DNA of 64,000 bases from Actinomadura mexicana (GTDB lineage Bacteria > Actinomycetota > Actinomycetes > Streptosporangiales > Streptosporangiaceae): positions 310,001 to 374,000 of the forward strand of contig NZ_FZNP01000009.1 of NCBI RefSeq assembly GCF_900188105.1, written 5' to 3'. The position numbers and the translations under genes were made by a program. Below, piece by piece: positions 37,954-46,336 of the stretch. Positions within the stretch are counted from its first letter, which is position 1. Each line of letters opens with the position of its first letter. Below the pieces are notes generated by a model that searched no databases, had not been told where the DNA came from, and worked only from the letters and a program-made list of their open reading frames with translations.

Positions 37954-38748
37954 GTGGCTGACGGGTCTGCGACGACTCAGGGGACGCCGGGCACCGGGGC
38001 CGACTGGCTCGGCCTGCGCGGCGCCCGGGTGCTCGTCCTCGGCGCCGGCGGGATCGGCGCGGAGTGCGTCGGCGGCTACCTGGGGGCCGGGGCCGTCGTC
38101 ACGGCGGTCGACCGCGACCCCGCGCGCCTCGACGCCCTGCCGCCGGGCCCGGACGGAACCCCGCCGCACACGATCGCGGCCGACCTGGCCGAGCCGGGCG
38201 CCGGCGGAGACGCCGTCCGGCAGGCGGTGGAGGCGATGGGCGGGCTGGACGTGCTGCTGCACTGCGTCGGCGTCAACGACCGCCGCCCGATCCTGGACTT
38301 CACCGAGGACGAGTGGGACCGGGTGCTGCGCACCAACCTGTCCACCGCGTTCGGCGCGGCGCAGGCGGCGGGACGGCACATGGTGGCGGCCGGCCGCGGG
38401 CGCATCGTGCTCCTGTCGTCGGTGTCCGGACTCCTGGCGCACCAGAGGCACGGCCCCTACGCCGCGTCCAAGGGCGGCATGAACCAGATGATGCGGGTCA
38501 TGGCGGCCGAGTGGGCGCGCCACGGCGTCACGGTCAACGCGGTCGCGCCCGGTTACGTCGAGACGCCGCTGACCGCGGCGCACCTCGCGCGGCCGGGCGT
38601 CCGCGACGAGCTGGTGCGCCTCGTCCCGGCGGGGCGGCTCGGCACGGCCGGGGAGATCGTCGGCCCGATACTGTTCCTGTCCTCGCCGCACGCGGCCTTC
38701 GTCACCGGGCACGTCATGTACGTCGACGGCGGCCGCACGCTCGTCTGA
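37954..38748 (+). CDS. Short-chain dehydrogenase/reductase
   Basis: A 264-residue SDR. Cofactor motif VLVLGAGGIGAECVG (a variant of TGxxxGxG), NNAG-like position LHCVGVN, catalytic Ser in LLSSVSG, YAASK for Tyr-x3-Lys, and the C-terminal VTGHVMYVDGGRTL. NAD(P)-dependent oxidation or reduction of a hydroxyl/keto group; substrate unknown. GTG start at 37954. First gene of a plus-strand operon with a second SDR and two fumarylacetoacetase-family enzymes. Confidence 0.87.
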   Translation: MADGSATTQGTPGTGADWLGLRGARVLVLGAGGIGAECVGGYLGAGAVVTAVDRDPARLDALPPGPDGTPPHTIAADLAEPGAGGDAVRQAVEAMGGLDVLLHCVGVNDRRPILDFTEDEWDRVLRTNLSTAFGAAQAAGRHMVAAGRGRIVLLSSVSGLLAHQRHGPYAASKGGMNQMMRVMAAEWARHGVTVNAVAPGYVETPLTAAHLARPGVRDELVRLVPAGRLGTAGEIVGPILFLSSPHAAFVTGHVMYVDGGRTLV

Positions 38749-38763
38749 CCATCCAGGAGAAAC

Positions 38764-39552
38764 ATGAGCACGCAGCAGGGCATCTTCCCGCGGTTCGCCG
38801 GGAAGGCGGTGCTGGTCACCGGGGCCGGGACGGGGTTCGGCGCGGAGATCGCCGTCCGCGCGGCCCAGGAGGGCGCCCGCGTCGGGGTCCACTACAACAG
38901 CTCCAAGGAGGGCGCCGAGCGCACGGCCGAACGCGTCCGGGAGGCCGGCGGCGAGGCGTTCGTCGTGCAGGCCGACATCGCGTCCTGGGAGGCGATCCGC
39001 CGCCTCGCCGACGAGGTCTTCGCGTGGGCGGGCACGCTCGACGTGCTGGTCAACAACGTGGGGGACGTCGCGACCGAGCAGATGTCGTGGCGGCAGCTGA
39101 CCCAGGAGTCCCTGGACCGCGTCATCGACGTCGACGTCAAGGGCACGCTGCTGATGACCCACGAGTTCGGCTCCCGGATGCTGGACCAGGGCCACGGCTC
39201 GATCGTCAACATCGGGTCCACCGTGGTCGTGCGGGGCAGCGCCCGCGCCCCCCAGTACGCCGCCGCCAAGTACGGGCTGCTCGGCATCACCAAGTCGTAC
39301 GCGGCGGCGTTCGCGCCGGCCGTCCGCGTGAACACCTTCGCGCCGGGCTTCATGGAGACCGGCGCGACGCTGGAGCGCGAGGACTGGAAGTCGGGCCGCC
39401 GCGAGAAGCTCATCGCGCAGACGCCGCTGGGCACGATCCCGCCGCCCGAGAAGGTCGCGGGCACGGCGCTGTTCCTCGCCACCGAGGACGCCTCCCACAT
39501 CACGGGCGCCTACATGCTCGCCGACGGCGGCTTCAACATGGTCGGGGCCTGA
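38764..39552 (+). CDS. Short-chain dehydrogenase/reductase
   Basis: A 262-residue classical SDR: VLVTGAGTGFGAEIA (cofactor), LVNNVGD, catalytic Ser in NIGSTVV, YAAAK, and ITGAYMLADGGFNMVG at the C-terminus. ATG at 38764 with AGGAGA upstream, 15 bases after the first SDR. The two SDRs are not close copies, so they probably act at different steps of the same catabolic route. Confidence 0.88.
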   Translation: MSTQQGIFPRFAGKAVLVTGAGTGFGAEIAVRAAQEGARVGVHYNSSKEGAERTAERVREAGGEAFVVQADIASWEAIRRLADEVFAWAGTLDVLVNNVGDVATEQMSWRQLTQESLDRVIDVDVKGTLLMTHEFGSRMLDQGHGSIVNIGSTVVVRGSARAPQYAAAKYGLLGITKSYAAAFAPAVRVNTFAPGFMETGATLEREDWKSGRREKLIAQTPLGTIPPPEKVAGTALFLATEDASHITGAYMLADGGFNMVGA

Positions 39553-39582
39553 CCCGGCCGTGCCGGGGCCTGAGAGGAACCC

Positions 39583-40452
39583 ATGAAACTGATCACGTTC
39601 GACGAGGGCCGGGTCGGCCGCCTCGACGGCGAGGACGTCATCGAGCTCGACGTGCCGTCCACGCGGGCGTTCTTCGAGCGCGGCGGCACGGCGCCGGAGA
39701 CCGGGGAGCGGCTGAGGCTGGCCGACGTGCGGCTCCGCGCGCCCATCCGGCCGAAGAAGTTCTTCCACACCGCCGGGAACTTCGCCGACCACCACGAGGA
39801 GCTCCAGGCGGTCAACTGGTCGCATCCGGTGCACAAGGGCATCGTGTTCTTCCAGAACGTCGACGCGGTCATCGGGCCGGACGACCCGATCGTGTACCCC
39901 GAGCACCTCACCCGGGAACTCGACTACGAGCTGGAACTGGCCGTCGTCATCGGCAGGCCCGGCAAGTTCTTCGGGCCCGAGCAGGCGCTGGAGCACATCG
40001 CCGGGTTCACCGTCTTCAACGACGTCACGGCGCGCGACATCCAGCGCCGCGAGATGGAGTCGGGGGTGTTCTCGTTCAGCAAGGCCATCGACACGTTCTG
40101 CCCGATCGGCCCGTGGATCGTCACCGCCGACGAGATCGAGGACATGCAGGACCTCGCGATGGAGCTGCGGGTGAACGGCGAGACGCGGCAGACGGGGCAC
40201 ACCAAGCAGATGCGCGTGTCGATCCCGCACCTGGTCGCCTACCACTCCCCGCAGACCTACAGCGCGGGCGACATCATCACGACGGGCACCGTGTCGGGCG
40301 TCGCCGCCGTCCAGCCGGACCCGTTCGACTTCTACCTGCGGCCCGGCGACGTCGTCGAAGCCGAGATCGAGGGCGTCGGGACGCTGCGCAACCCCGTGGT
40401 CTCCTGGCAGGACGCCCACGGCGAGGCCCCGCCGAAGCGGGTCGACTGGTGA
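39583..40452 (+). CDS. Fumarylacetoacetate hydrolase family protein
   Basis: A 289-residue enzyme of the FAH superfamily. Metal-binding region: ELDYELELAVVIG (Glu ligands), later FTVFNDVTARDIQRRE and ITTGTVSGVAAV. An HxxxN-type HTAGNFADHHEE segment precedes it. Members hydrolyse C-C bonds of acylpyruvates or act as hydratases/decarboxylases in aromatic meta-cleavage pathways. ATG with GAGAGGA upstream. Its TGA overlaps the GTG of the next FAH gene. Confidence 0.88.
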   Translation: MKLITFDEGRVGRLDGEDVIELDVPSTRAFFERGGTAPETGERLRLADVRLRAPIRPKKFFHTAGNFADHHEELQAVNWSHPVHKGIVFFQNVDAVIGPDDPIVYPEHLTRELDYELELAVVIGRPGKFFGPEQALEHIAGFTVFNDVTARDIQRREMESGVFSFSKAIDTFCPIGPWIVTADEIEDMQDLAMELRVNGETRQTGHTKQMRVSIPHLVAYHSPQTYSAGDIITTGTVSGVAAVQPDPFDFYLRPGDVVEAEIEGVGTLRNPVVSWQDAHGEAPPKRVDW

Positions 40453-41336
40453 GGTTCGCCAACCTGGGCGGGCGTGCCGCCGTCATCGCCCGCGCGGACT
40501 CCGGCGACCTGGCGGTGGACGTGGCCGAGGCGAGCGGCGGCCGGTTCCCCGCCGACCCGCAGGCCGTCTTCGCCCGCTGGGACGCGTTCTGCGAATGGGC
40601 GGCGTGGTCCCTGGACCCGGCGCGGGGCAGGCCGTTCGCACCGGAGGAGCTCGGCCCGCCCGTGCCGCGTCCGGCCCAGGTGTTCGCGATCGGCGTCAAC
40701 TACGCCGCGCACGCGAGCGAGGCCGGGTACCCGCCCGACTCGGCGCCGGTCACCTTCACCAAGTTCCCGAGCTGCCTGGCCGGGCCCGTCTGCGAGGTCG
40801 AGCTGCCGTCCGACACCGTGGACTGGGAGGTCGAGATGGTGGTGGCGGTCGGGCGGGAGAGCAGCGGGGTCCACCCGGTGGACGCCTGGGACCACGTCGC
40901 CGGCATCACGCTCGGCCAGGACCTGTCCGAGCGGACGTCGCAGCTCGCCGGGTCCAAGCCGCAGTTCAGCCTGGCCAAGTCGTACCCGAACTTCGGTCCG
41001 ACCGGCCCCTGGCTGGCCACCCTGAGCGAGTTCGACGACCCGTCCGACCTGGCCCTGTCGTGCAGCCTGTCCGGCGAGACCGTGCAGAGCGCGCGGACGT
41101 CGGCGATGGTCTACAGCGTTCCGGAGCTGCTCGTCCGGCTGTCGCGGGTGTGCCGCCTGTTCCCGGGCGACCTGATCTTCACCGGGACGCCGTCCGGCGT
41201 CGGGAACGCCCGCACGCCCAAGCGGTTCGTCAAGCCGGGCGACGTGCTGGTGAGCGAGCTGGAGGGCGTGGGGCGCATCACCCAGCGCTTCGTCGCCGGG
41301 CCGCCCGGCGGGCCGCGTCCGCACGCCGCTCGCTGA
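40449..41336 (+). CDS. Second fumarylacetoacetate hydrolase family protein
   Basis: A 295-residue paralogue starting with GTG at 40449 (VRFANLGGRAAVIARADSGD), overlapping the previous stop by four bases (GTGA). FAH core: QVFAIGVNYAAHASEAG, VDWEVEMVVAVGRE, ITLGQDLSERTSQ, IFTGTPSGVGNARTP. Two FAH-type enzymes in series with two SDRs suggest a multistep ring-fission-product degradation. The last 15 residues are a Gly/Pro/Arg-rich tail. Confidence 0.86.
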   Translation: MRFANLGGRAAVIARADSGDLAVDVAEASGGRFPADPQAVFARWDAFCEWAAWSLDPARGRPFAPEELGPPVPRPAQVFAIGVNYAAHASEAGYPPDSAPVTFTKFPSCLAGPVCEVELPSDTVDWEVEMVVAVGRESSGVHPVDAWDHVAGITLGQDLSERTSQLAGSKPQFSLAKSYPNFGPTGPWLATLSEFDDPSDLALSCSLSGETVQSARTSAMVYSVPELLVRLSRVCRLFPGDLIFTGTPSGVGNARTPKRFVKPGDVLVSELEGVGRITQRFVAGPPGGPRPHAAR

Positions 41337-41342
41337 GCCGGG

Positions 41343-42194
41343 TCAGCGCCCGCCCAGCAGGCGGGAGATCTCCGCGCACGCCTCCTGGACCCGGGGCCGG
41401 ACCTCCTCCAGGAGGCGTGCCGTGGGGACCTCCGTCGCGGGCACGGCCACGTTGACCGCGGCCACCGCCGCCCCGGACGCGTCCCGGACGGGCGCCGCCA
41501 CCGACCGGAGCCCGTAGGCGAGCTCCTCGTCCTGCAGGGCCCAGCCGCGGCCGCGGATCTCCGCCAGCGCGGGCCGCAGCGCGTCCAGCGAGGCCGCGGC
41601 GTTGGGGCCGGCCGCCCCGGCGAAGGACTCCTCGGTCAGCACGCGCTCCAGCTCGGCGTCGTCGAGCTGGGACAGCAGCATCTTGCCCATCGAGCTGCGG
41701 ACGGCCGGAAGCCGCGACCCGACCTGGATGTTCGCCGTCACCAGGTCGTTGTTGCGCAGCCTCACCAGGTACAGCACGTGGTCCCCCGACAGCACGCCCA
41801 GGTTCGCCGTCTGCCCGGTGGCGCCGGCGAGCCTGCGCAGCGGCCCGTCCGCGAGCTGGACGAGGTCCAGGCTGCGCAGCGCCGAGAAGCCGAGCGTCAG
41901 CACCTTCGGCGCGGGCCGGTAGGCGCCGTCCGGAAGCTGCTCCAGGAACCCCTCGGCGGTCAGGGTCGCCGCCATCCGGAAGGCGGTCGGCAGGGGCAGG
42001 CCCGTCGCCGCGGCCATGTCGGTCAGCTTCATGGCCGGGCGCTGCTCGGAGAACAGCCCGAGGAGGCGCAGGCCCTTCGCCAGCGCCTCCACGTGGTAGC
42101 CGCTCTTCGGACGGGCCCGGCCGTCGGCGGAGCGGGGCGGCGTACGGTCACGCGGGGGCACGGACGCCTCGCTTTCTGCCTGGCCTGCGGACAC
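41343..42194 (-). CDS. IclR-family transcriptional regulator
   Basis: A 283-residue regulator. N-terminal winged helix (residues 35-90): VEALAKGLRLLGLFSEQRPA, MAAATGLPLPTAFRMAATL. C-terminal effector domain (110-280) with GDHVLYLVRLRNNDL, SSMGKMLLSQLDDAEL and a final AAVNVAVPATEVP. Effectors of this family are usually aromatic acids or small organic acids. GTG start. It faces the end of the SDR/FAH operon, which it probably controls through the palindromes at 37906-37931. Confidence 0.9.
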   Translation of the reverse strand: MSAGQAESEASVPPRDRTPPRSADGRARPKSGYHVEALAKGLRLLGLFSEQRPAMKLTDMAAATGLPLPTAFRMAATLTAEGFLEQLPDGAYRPAPKVLTLGFSALRSLDLVQLADGPLRRLAGATGQTANLGVLSGDHVLYLVRLRNNDLVTANIQVGSRLPAVRSSMGKMLLSQLDDAELERVLTEESFAGAAGPNAAASLDALRPALAEIRGRGWALQDEELAYGLRSVAAPVRDASGAAVAAVNVAVPATEVPTARLLEEVRPRVQEACAEISRLLGGR

Positions 42195-42230
42195 TGCGCC
42201 CTCATCGTACGGACGCCGCGTCCGGCCGCG

Positions 42231-42665
42231 TCACCGCACGGCTGCGGAGTAGGACTCCGCGTGCTCCTTCCTGCCGGCGGTGAAGAACCCGATGAGCGCG
42301 GCGAGCGCGGCGACGGCCTCCCCGGCGAAGCTGATCGTCTTGTCGGCGTACCACTGCGGGTCGTACATCCGGGGGATCGGGCCGAGCTGCCCGAAGTCGA
42401 CGAAGTAGTACAGCAGCACGGCCCCGGCCGCGCCCGCCGCGACGACGAACGCGATCGCGTACGTCCACCTCCGGGCCCAGAAGAGCACGAGCAGGGCCGC
42501 GACGGCCGCCGCGACGGCCTGGCCGCGGAACAGGTCGTCTCCGGGGATGACGTCGCCGGGGGTGTTGGGCCCGGGGGCCATGTCGGGTGCGAAGCGCCAG
42601 TGCACGACGGCGTCGGCCGCGAGTCCGGCGGCCACGAGTACGCGAAGAAGGATGCCCATGCCCAT
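42231..42665 (-). CDS. Four-helix integral membrane protein of unknown function
   Basis: A 144-residue protein with about four membrane helices (LLRVLVAAGLAADAVVHW, AVAAAVAALLVLFWA, YAIAFVVAAGAAGAVLLYYF, FAGEAVAALAALIGFF). Between helices it has short polar loops (RFAPDMAPGPNTPGDVIPGD). No catalytic motif. ATG at 42665 preferred; an in-frame start 14 codons upstream exists. Stands between the IclR gene and a PGPGW-type membrane protein. Confidence 0.7.
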   Translation of the reverse strand: MGMGILLRVLVAAGLAADAVVHWRFAPDMAPGPNTPGDVIPGDDLFRGQAVAAAVAALLVLFWARRWTYAIAFVVAAGAAGAVLLYYFVDFGQLGPIPRMYDPQWYADKTISFAGEAVAALAALIGFFTAGRKEHAESYSAAVR

Positions 42666-42753
42666 TGCACGGTGATACCCGGCCGGCGGATCAACCAGGC
42701 GGAACATTTCGACGAGGCCGGGTCCGGCCGCGCCGAGCCGTCCGCCCGGCCCG

Positions 42754-43170
42754 TCACCCGGGGGAGGTCTCGGCGCGGCGGGCCCTGACCCGCCGCCAGC
42801 TCCAGTAGAGCAGCCCGAAGAGGATGAATCCGGACAGGATGAGCCCGGAGCCCGTGCTCCATCCGCTGAGCGGCAGTTCCTCCACGAGCCCCCAGGCCAC
42901 GCCCGCGCCGATCAGCGCGAGCCCGGTGAGCAGGGAACCCGTGAGGCGCCACCACGACGTCACGCTCTCCTCGGCCGCCTGGACCGCCCGCTCCCGGACG
43001 GGCTCGACGTAGCGGTTCACGGCCGGGAACTCCCGGGAGAGGATGAGCAGGCCCGCCAGCACGAGCAGCAGCCCGGGGCCGGGCAGCACGAGCAGCGCGA
43101 CACCGGCCAGCAGCACGGTGCCGCCGACGATGATCACCACCCCCTGCCGGGTGGACCTCCCGTATCCCAT
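42754..43170 (-). CDS. PGPGW/TIGR02611-type transmembrane protein
   Basis: A 138-residue membrane protein. The first segment contains VVIIVGGTVLLAGVALLVLP followed by GPGLLLVLAGLLIL, the signature of this small family; two more helices follow, then a basic tail. Function unknown. ATG at 43170; the upstream extension is basic and non-conserved. The 250 bases up to 43423 hold no gene; a TATGCT sits at 43386. Confidence 0.78.
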   Translation of the reverse strand: MGYGRSTRQGVVIIVGGTVLLAGVALLVLPGPGLLLVLAGLLILSREFPAVNRYVEPVRERAVQAAEESVTSWWRLTGSLLTGLALIGAGVAWGLVEELPLSGWSTGSGLILSGFILFGLLYWSWRRVRARRAETSPG

Positions 43171-43423
43171 CGCCGCTCCCGTCCTCCCGCCCCACCGGGG
43201 CCCGTCCCCGGACCCGCCATCGCATCGGGCGACGGCCGCCGCATCCGGCAAGGGCCGGTCTACCCGCCTCAGCGGATCCTGCGCGCGGGACGCCCGCCGA
43301 AATCCGCGGCCCGGACCCGCGGTGCCCGCCCGTGACGCCGCGGCAGCGCACGGTGACTCCGAGGGTTCTGGACCGTTTCGTTAGGTATGCTCCACGAGCC
43401 CCTCCCAGGATCAGAGATCTTTC

Positions 43424-44545
43424 ATGACACAGACACCCGAGGCGTCCGTCGTGGCGGTTCCCGACTCCGCCGAGGCGGCGGTCCCCGGCTCCGCCCCGGC
43501 GTCCGCGCCCCCCGCCGAGCGCGCGCAGGACAAGCCGCGGACGCCGGGCGGCGCGGCTCCCCGAGGACGCGACCCCCACCTGGACAACGCCAAGTTCCTG
43601 GCGATCCTGCTCGTCGCCGCCGGCCACGGGCTGTCGGGACTGCGGGACGTCCCGCTGGCCGCGTCGCTCTGGAACTTCATCTACCTGTTCCACATGCCGC
43701 TGTTCGTCATGGTCAGCGGCTACCTGTCCAAGCGGTTCACCCTCACCGACGACAAGTCCGTGCGGCTGGTCGGCTCGACGATCGCGCCGTACCTGGTCTT
43801 CCAGTGCGCCTACAGCCTCTTCGCCTGGGGCGTCGACGGGCGGGCGTTCCAGTTCGACGTGCTGGACCCCTACTACCTGACCTGGTTCCTGCTGGCGCTG
43901 TTCATCTGGCGGCTTCTCACCCCGGTGTGGCGGCGGCTCAGGTTCCCGCTGGCGACGGCCGTGCTCGTCGCCCTCCTCTGCTACATGTCCGACATCGGGA
44001 GCACGCTCGACCTGTACCGGATCCTCGGGCTGGCGCCGTTCTACGTCCTCGGGCTGACGCTGTCGCCGGAGGTGATCCAGATCGTCCGGCGGCCGTGGGC
44101 GCGGATCACGGGCGCCGCGCTCCTGGCGGCCGCGCTCGCGGGCGCGTACCTCACCCACGACCGCATGAACGCGCGCTGGCTGAACTGGGACACCGCCAAC
44201 GGCGACCTCGGCGTGGACGAGTTCACCGGCACCGTGATGCGCGCCGGACTGCTGCTCACCGGGACGGTGCTCATCCTGGCCTTCCTCGCGGTCACCCCGT
44301 CCCGCCGCACGTGGTACAGCGACCTCGGCGCCGCCACCATCTACGGCTACCTGCTGCACGGGTTCCTGACGCGGCTGTTCACGTTCGAGGGCTGGCAGAA
44401 GCTCGCCTGGTTCGACACGATCCCCGGCGTCCTGTCGGTCGTGCTCGCCTGCTTCGTCATCGTCACGGTGCTGAGCACCTCCCCGGTGCGCCGCGTGACC
44501 CGCTGGGCCGTCGAGCCCGACATGAGGCCGCTCTTCGGCCGGTGA
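43424..44545 (+). CDS. Membrane acyltransferase (acyltransferase family 3, surface-glycan acetylase type)
   Basis: A 373-residue protein: a 50-residue Pro/Ala-rich cytoplasmic N-terminus, then about ten membrane helices. The family start DPHLDNAKFLAILLVAAGHGL has the conserved His, followed by LFHMPLFVMVSGYLSKR. These proteins move acetyl groups across the membrane to extracellular glycans (for example fucose or teichoic acid acetylation). It opens the glycan-biosynthesis region, consistent with modification of the polymer made by the genes downstream. Confidence 0.86.
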   Translation: MTQTPEASVVAVPDSAEAAVPGSAPASAPPAERAQDKPRTPGGAAPRGRDPHLDNAKFLAILLVAAGHGLSGLRDVPLAASLWNFIYLFHMPLFVMVSGYLSKRFTLTDDKSVRLVGSTIAPYLVFQCAYSLFAWGVDGRAFQFDVLDPYYLTWFLLALFIWRLLTPVWRRLRFPLATAVLVALLCYMSDIGSTLDLYRILGLAPFYVLGLTLSPEVIQIVRRPWARITGAALLAAALAGAYLTHDRMNARWLNWDTANGDLGVDEFTGTVMRAGLLLTGTVLILAFLAVTPSRRTWYSDLGAATIYGYLLHGFLTRLFTFEGWQKLAWFDTIPGVLSVVLACFVIVTVLSTSPVRRVTRWAVEPDMRPLFGR

Positions 44546-44806
44546 CGACCGGGCGTCCGGAGCCGCAACGATCATGATCCGGGGGCGTCGCAGGCCCCGT
44601 CACGCAAGGGTTACAGGAACCTGGAACGTTGCTGAATTCGCCGCAAAGTTCTACAGACCGGGTACAGTAAGGCGGCAGTTCCCCCCTGTGCGGATCACCA
44701 GCCCTGCGAAAGCCGTGCCGCCCGCACCCCAGATCCCACGGGTGACTGCATCACGTTCGGTCTCCGGCCGCCGTTCCGGCTGCCATGAAGAAGAAGGACG
44801 GTCGCA

Positions 44807-46231
44807 TTGGTCATGGCGCCGCAGGGTGAGCATCGCGTCGTCGCCGTCATCCTCGCGGGTGGCAGCGGACAGCGGATGGGTCTCAGCACTCCCAAGCAGC
44901 TCCTCAAGATCGCCGGAAAGTCGATCCTCGAGCACACGCTGGGCGTGTTCGAGGAGGCCCCCGACGTCGACGAGATCATCGTCCTGATGAACCCCGGCTT
45001 CCTCCAGGACGCCGCGGACTGCGTGCGGAAGGCCGGCTGCACCAAGGTCAAGGCCGTGCTCCCCGGCGGGACGTCCCGGAACGCCACCACGCAGCTCGCC
45101 CTCGACGCCCTCGCCGACCACCCGGCCGAGACGACCAGCGTGCTGTTCCACGACGCGGTGCGCCCGCTGCTGTCGCAGCGCATCATCCGCGACTGCGTGG
45201 CCGCGCTGCGCGAGCACCGGGCGGTGGACGTCGCGATCCCGTCCGCCGACACGATCATCCAGGTCGACCAGGACGTCATCGTGGACGTCCCGCGCCGGGC
45301 GAACCTGCGCCGCGGGCAGACCCCGCAGGGCTTCCGGCTCGCCACCATCCGCGACGCCTACGACAAGGCGTGGCAGGACGAGAACTTCGAGGCGACCGAC
45401 GACTGCTCCGTGGTGCTGCGCTACCTGCCCGGCACCCCGATCTACGTCGTCCCCGGCGACGAGCACAACATGAAGGTCACCGAGCCGGTCGACATGTTCG
45501 TCGCGGACAAGCTGTTCCAGCTCGCCTCCTCCGACGCCCCCGACCTGACCGAGGACCAGTACGCCGAGGCCCTCGGCGGCAAGACGATGGTCGTGTTCGG
45601 CGCCAGCCAGGGCATCGGCGCCGCCATCGCGGAGCTGGCCCAGCGGTTCGGCGCCCGCGTCTTCGGCTACAGCCGCGGCGCCACCCGCACCCACGCCGAG
45701 CGGCCCGAGGACGTCGCCGCCGCGCTCGCGCAGTCCTACTCGGCGACCGGCCGCGTCGACTTCGTCGTCAACACGGCGGGCATCCTGCGGATCGGCCGGC
45801 TCGACGCCATCGACCCCGAGGCGATCGAGGAGGCGCTGCGCGTCAACTACCTCGCGCCGATCCACATCGCGCGGGCGTCGTTCCCCTACCTCGCCAAGAC
45901 CGGCGGGCAGCTGCTGCTCTACACCTCCAGCTCCTACACCCGCGGGCGCGCCGACTACAGCCTGTACTCCTCCGCCAAGGCCGCCACGGTGAACCTCACC
46001 CAGGCGCTGGCCGACGAGTGGTCCGGCGACAAGGTGCGGATCAACTGCATCAACCCCGAGCGGACCAGCACCCCCATGCGGACCGCGGCGTTCGGCCAGG
46101 AGCCCCCGCACACCCTGCTGAGCGCCGACCAGGTGGCCCGCACCTCCCTCAACGTCCTGCTCTCCAGCCTCACCGGGCAGGTCATCGACGTGCGCCGCGA
46201 AGACCCCCTCAGCGGCGGCCGTTCCGGCTGA
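44807..46231 (+). CDS. Fused cytidylyltransferase-SDR (CDP-ribitol synthesis type)
   Basis: A 474-residue two-domain enzyme. Residues 1-235 are an IspD/TarI-like cytidylyltransferase (AVILAGGSGQRMGLSTPKQ, FHDAVRPLLSQ, RRGQTPQGFRLATI, EVxx-DDCSVV). Residues 255-470 are an SDR (VVFGASQGIGAAIAEL, NTAGIL, YTSSSYTRG, YSLYSSAKAATVNLTQA). The same order occurs in Bcs1/Acs1 of Haemophilus, which reduces ribulose-5-phosphate and makes CDP-ribitol for surface polymer. TTG at 44807 has AAGGA eight bases upstream; an ATG two codons on is the alternative. The 261-base leader has no gene but contains TACAGT at about 44665 as a possible -10 box. Confidence 0.85.
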   Translation: MVMAPQGEHRVVAVILAGGSGQRMGLSTPKQLLKIAGKSILEHTLGVFEEAPDVDEIIVLMNPGFLQDAADCVRKAGCTKVKAVLPGGTSRNATTQLALDALADHPAETTSVLFHDAVRPLLSQRIIRDCVAALREHRAVDVAIPSADTIIQVDQDVIVDVPRRANLRRGQTPQGFRLATIRDAYDKAWQDENFEATDDCSVVLRYLPGTPIYVVPGDEHNMKVTEPVDMFVADKLFQLASSDAPDLTEDQYAEALGGKTMVVFGASQGIGAAIAELAQRFGARVFGYSRGATRTHAERPEDVAAALAQSYSATGRVDFVVNTAGILRIGRLDAIDPEAIEEALRVNYLAPIHIARASFPYLAKTGGQLLLYTSSSYTRGRADYSLYSSAKAATVNLTQALADEWSGDKVRINCINPERTSTPMRTAAFGQEPPHTLLSADQVARTSLNVLLSSLTGQVIDVRREDPLSGGRSG

Positions 46232-46245
46232 CCCCGCCCCCGCAC

Positions 46246-46270
46246 GCGCCCGCCCGGCCCCGGCGGGCGC
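46246..46270 (+). terminator. Hairpin between the cytidylyltransferase-SDR gene and the TagF-like gene
   Basis: GCGCCCGCC and GGCGGGCGC form a 9-bp stem with a seven-base loop shortly after the stop at 46231. It may terminate or attenuate transcription before the next gene, which starts 66 bases further on. Confidence 0.5.
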
Positions 46271-46336
46271 AGGTCCCCCCTTCCCCTCTCCCCAAATGCG
46301 CCCACCCCTCGGGCGCTGACAAGACGGAGGTGTGCC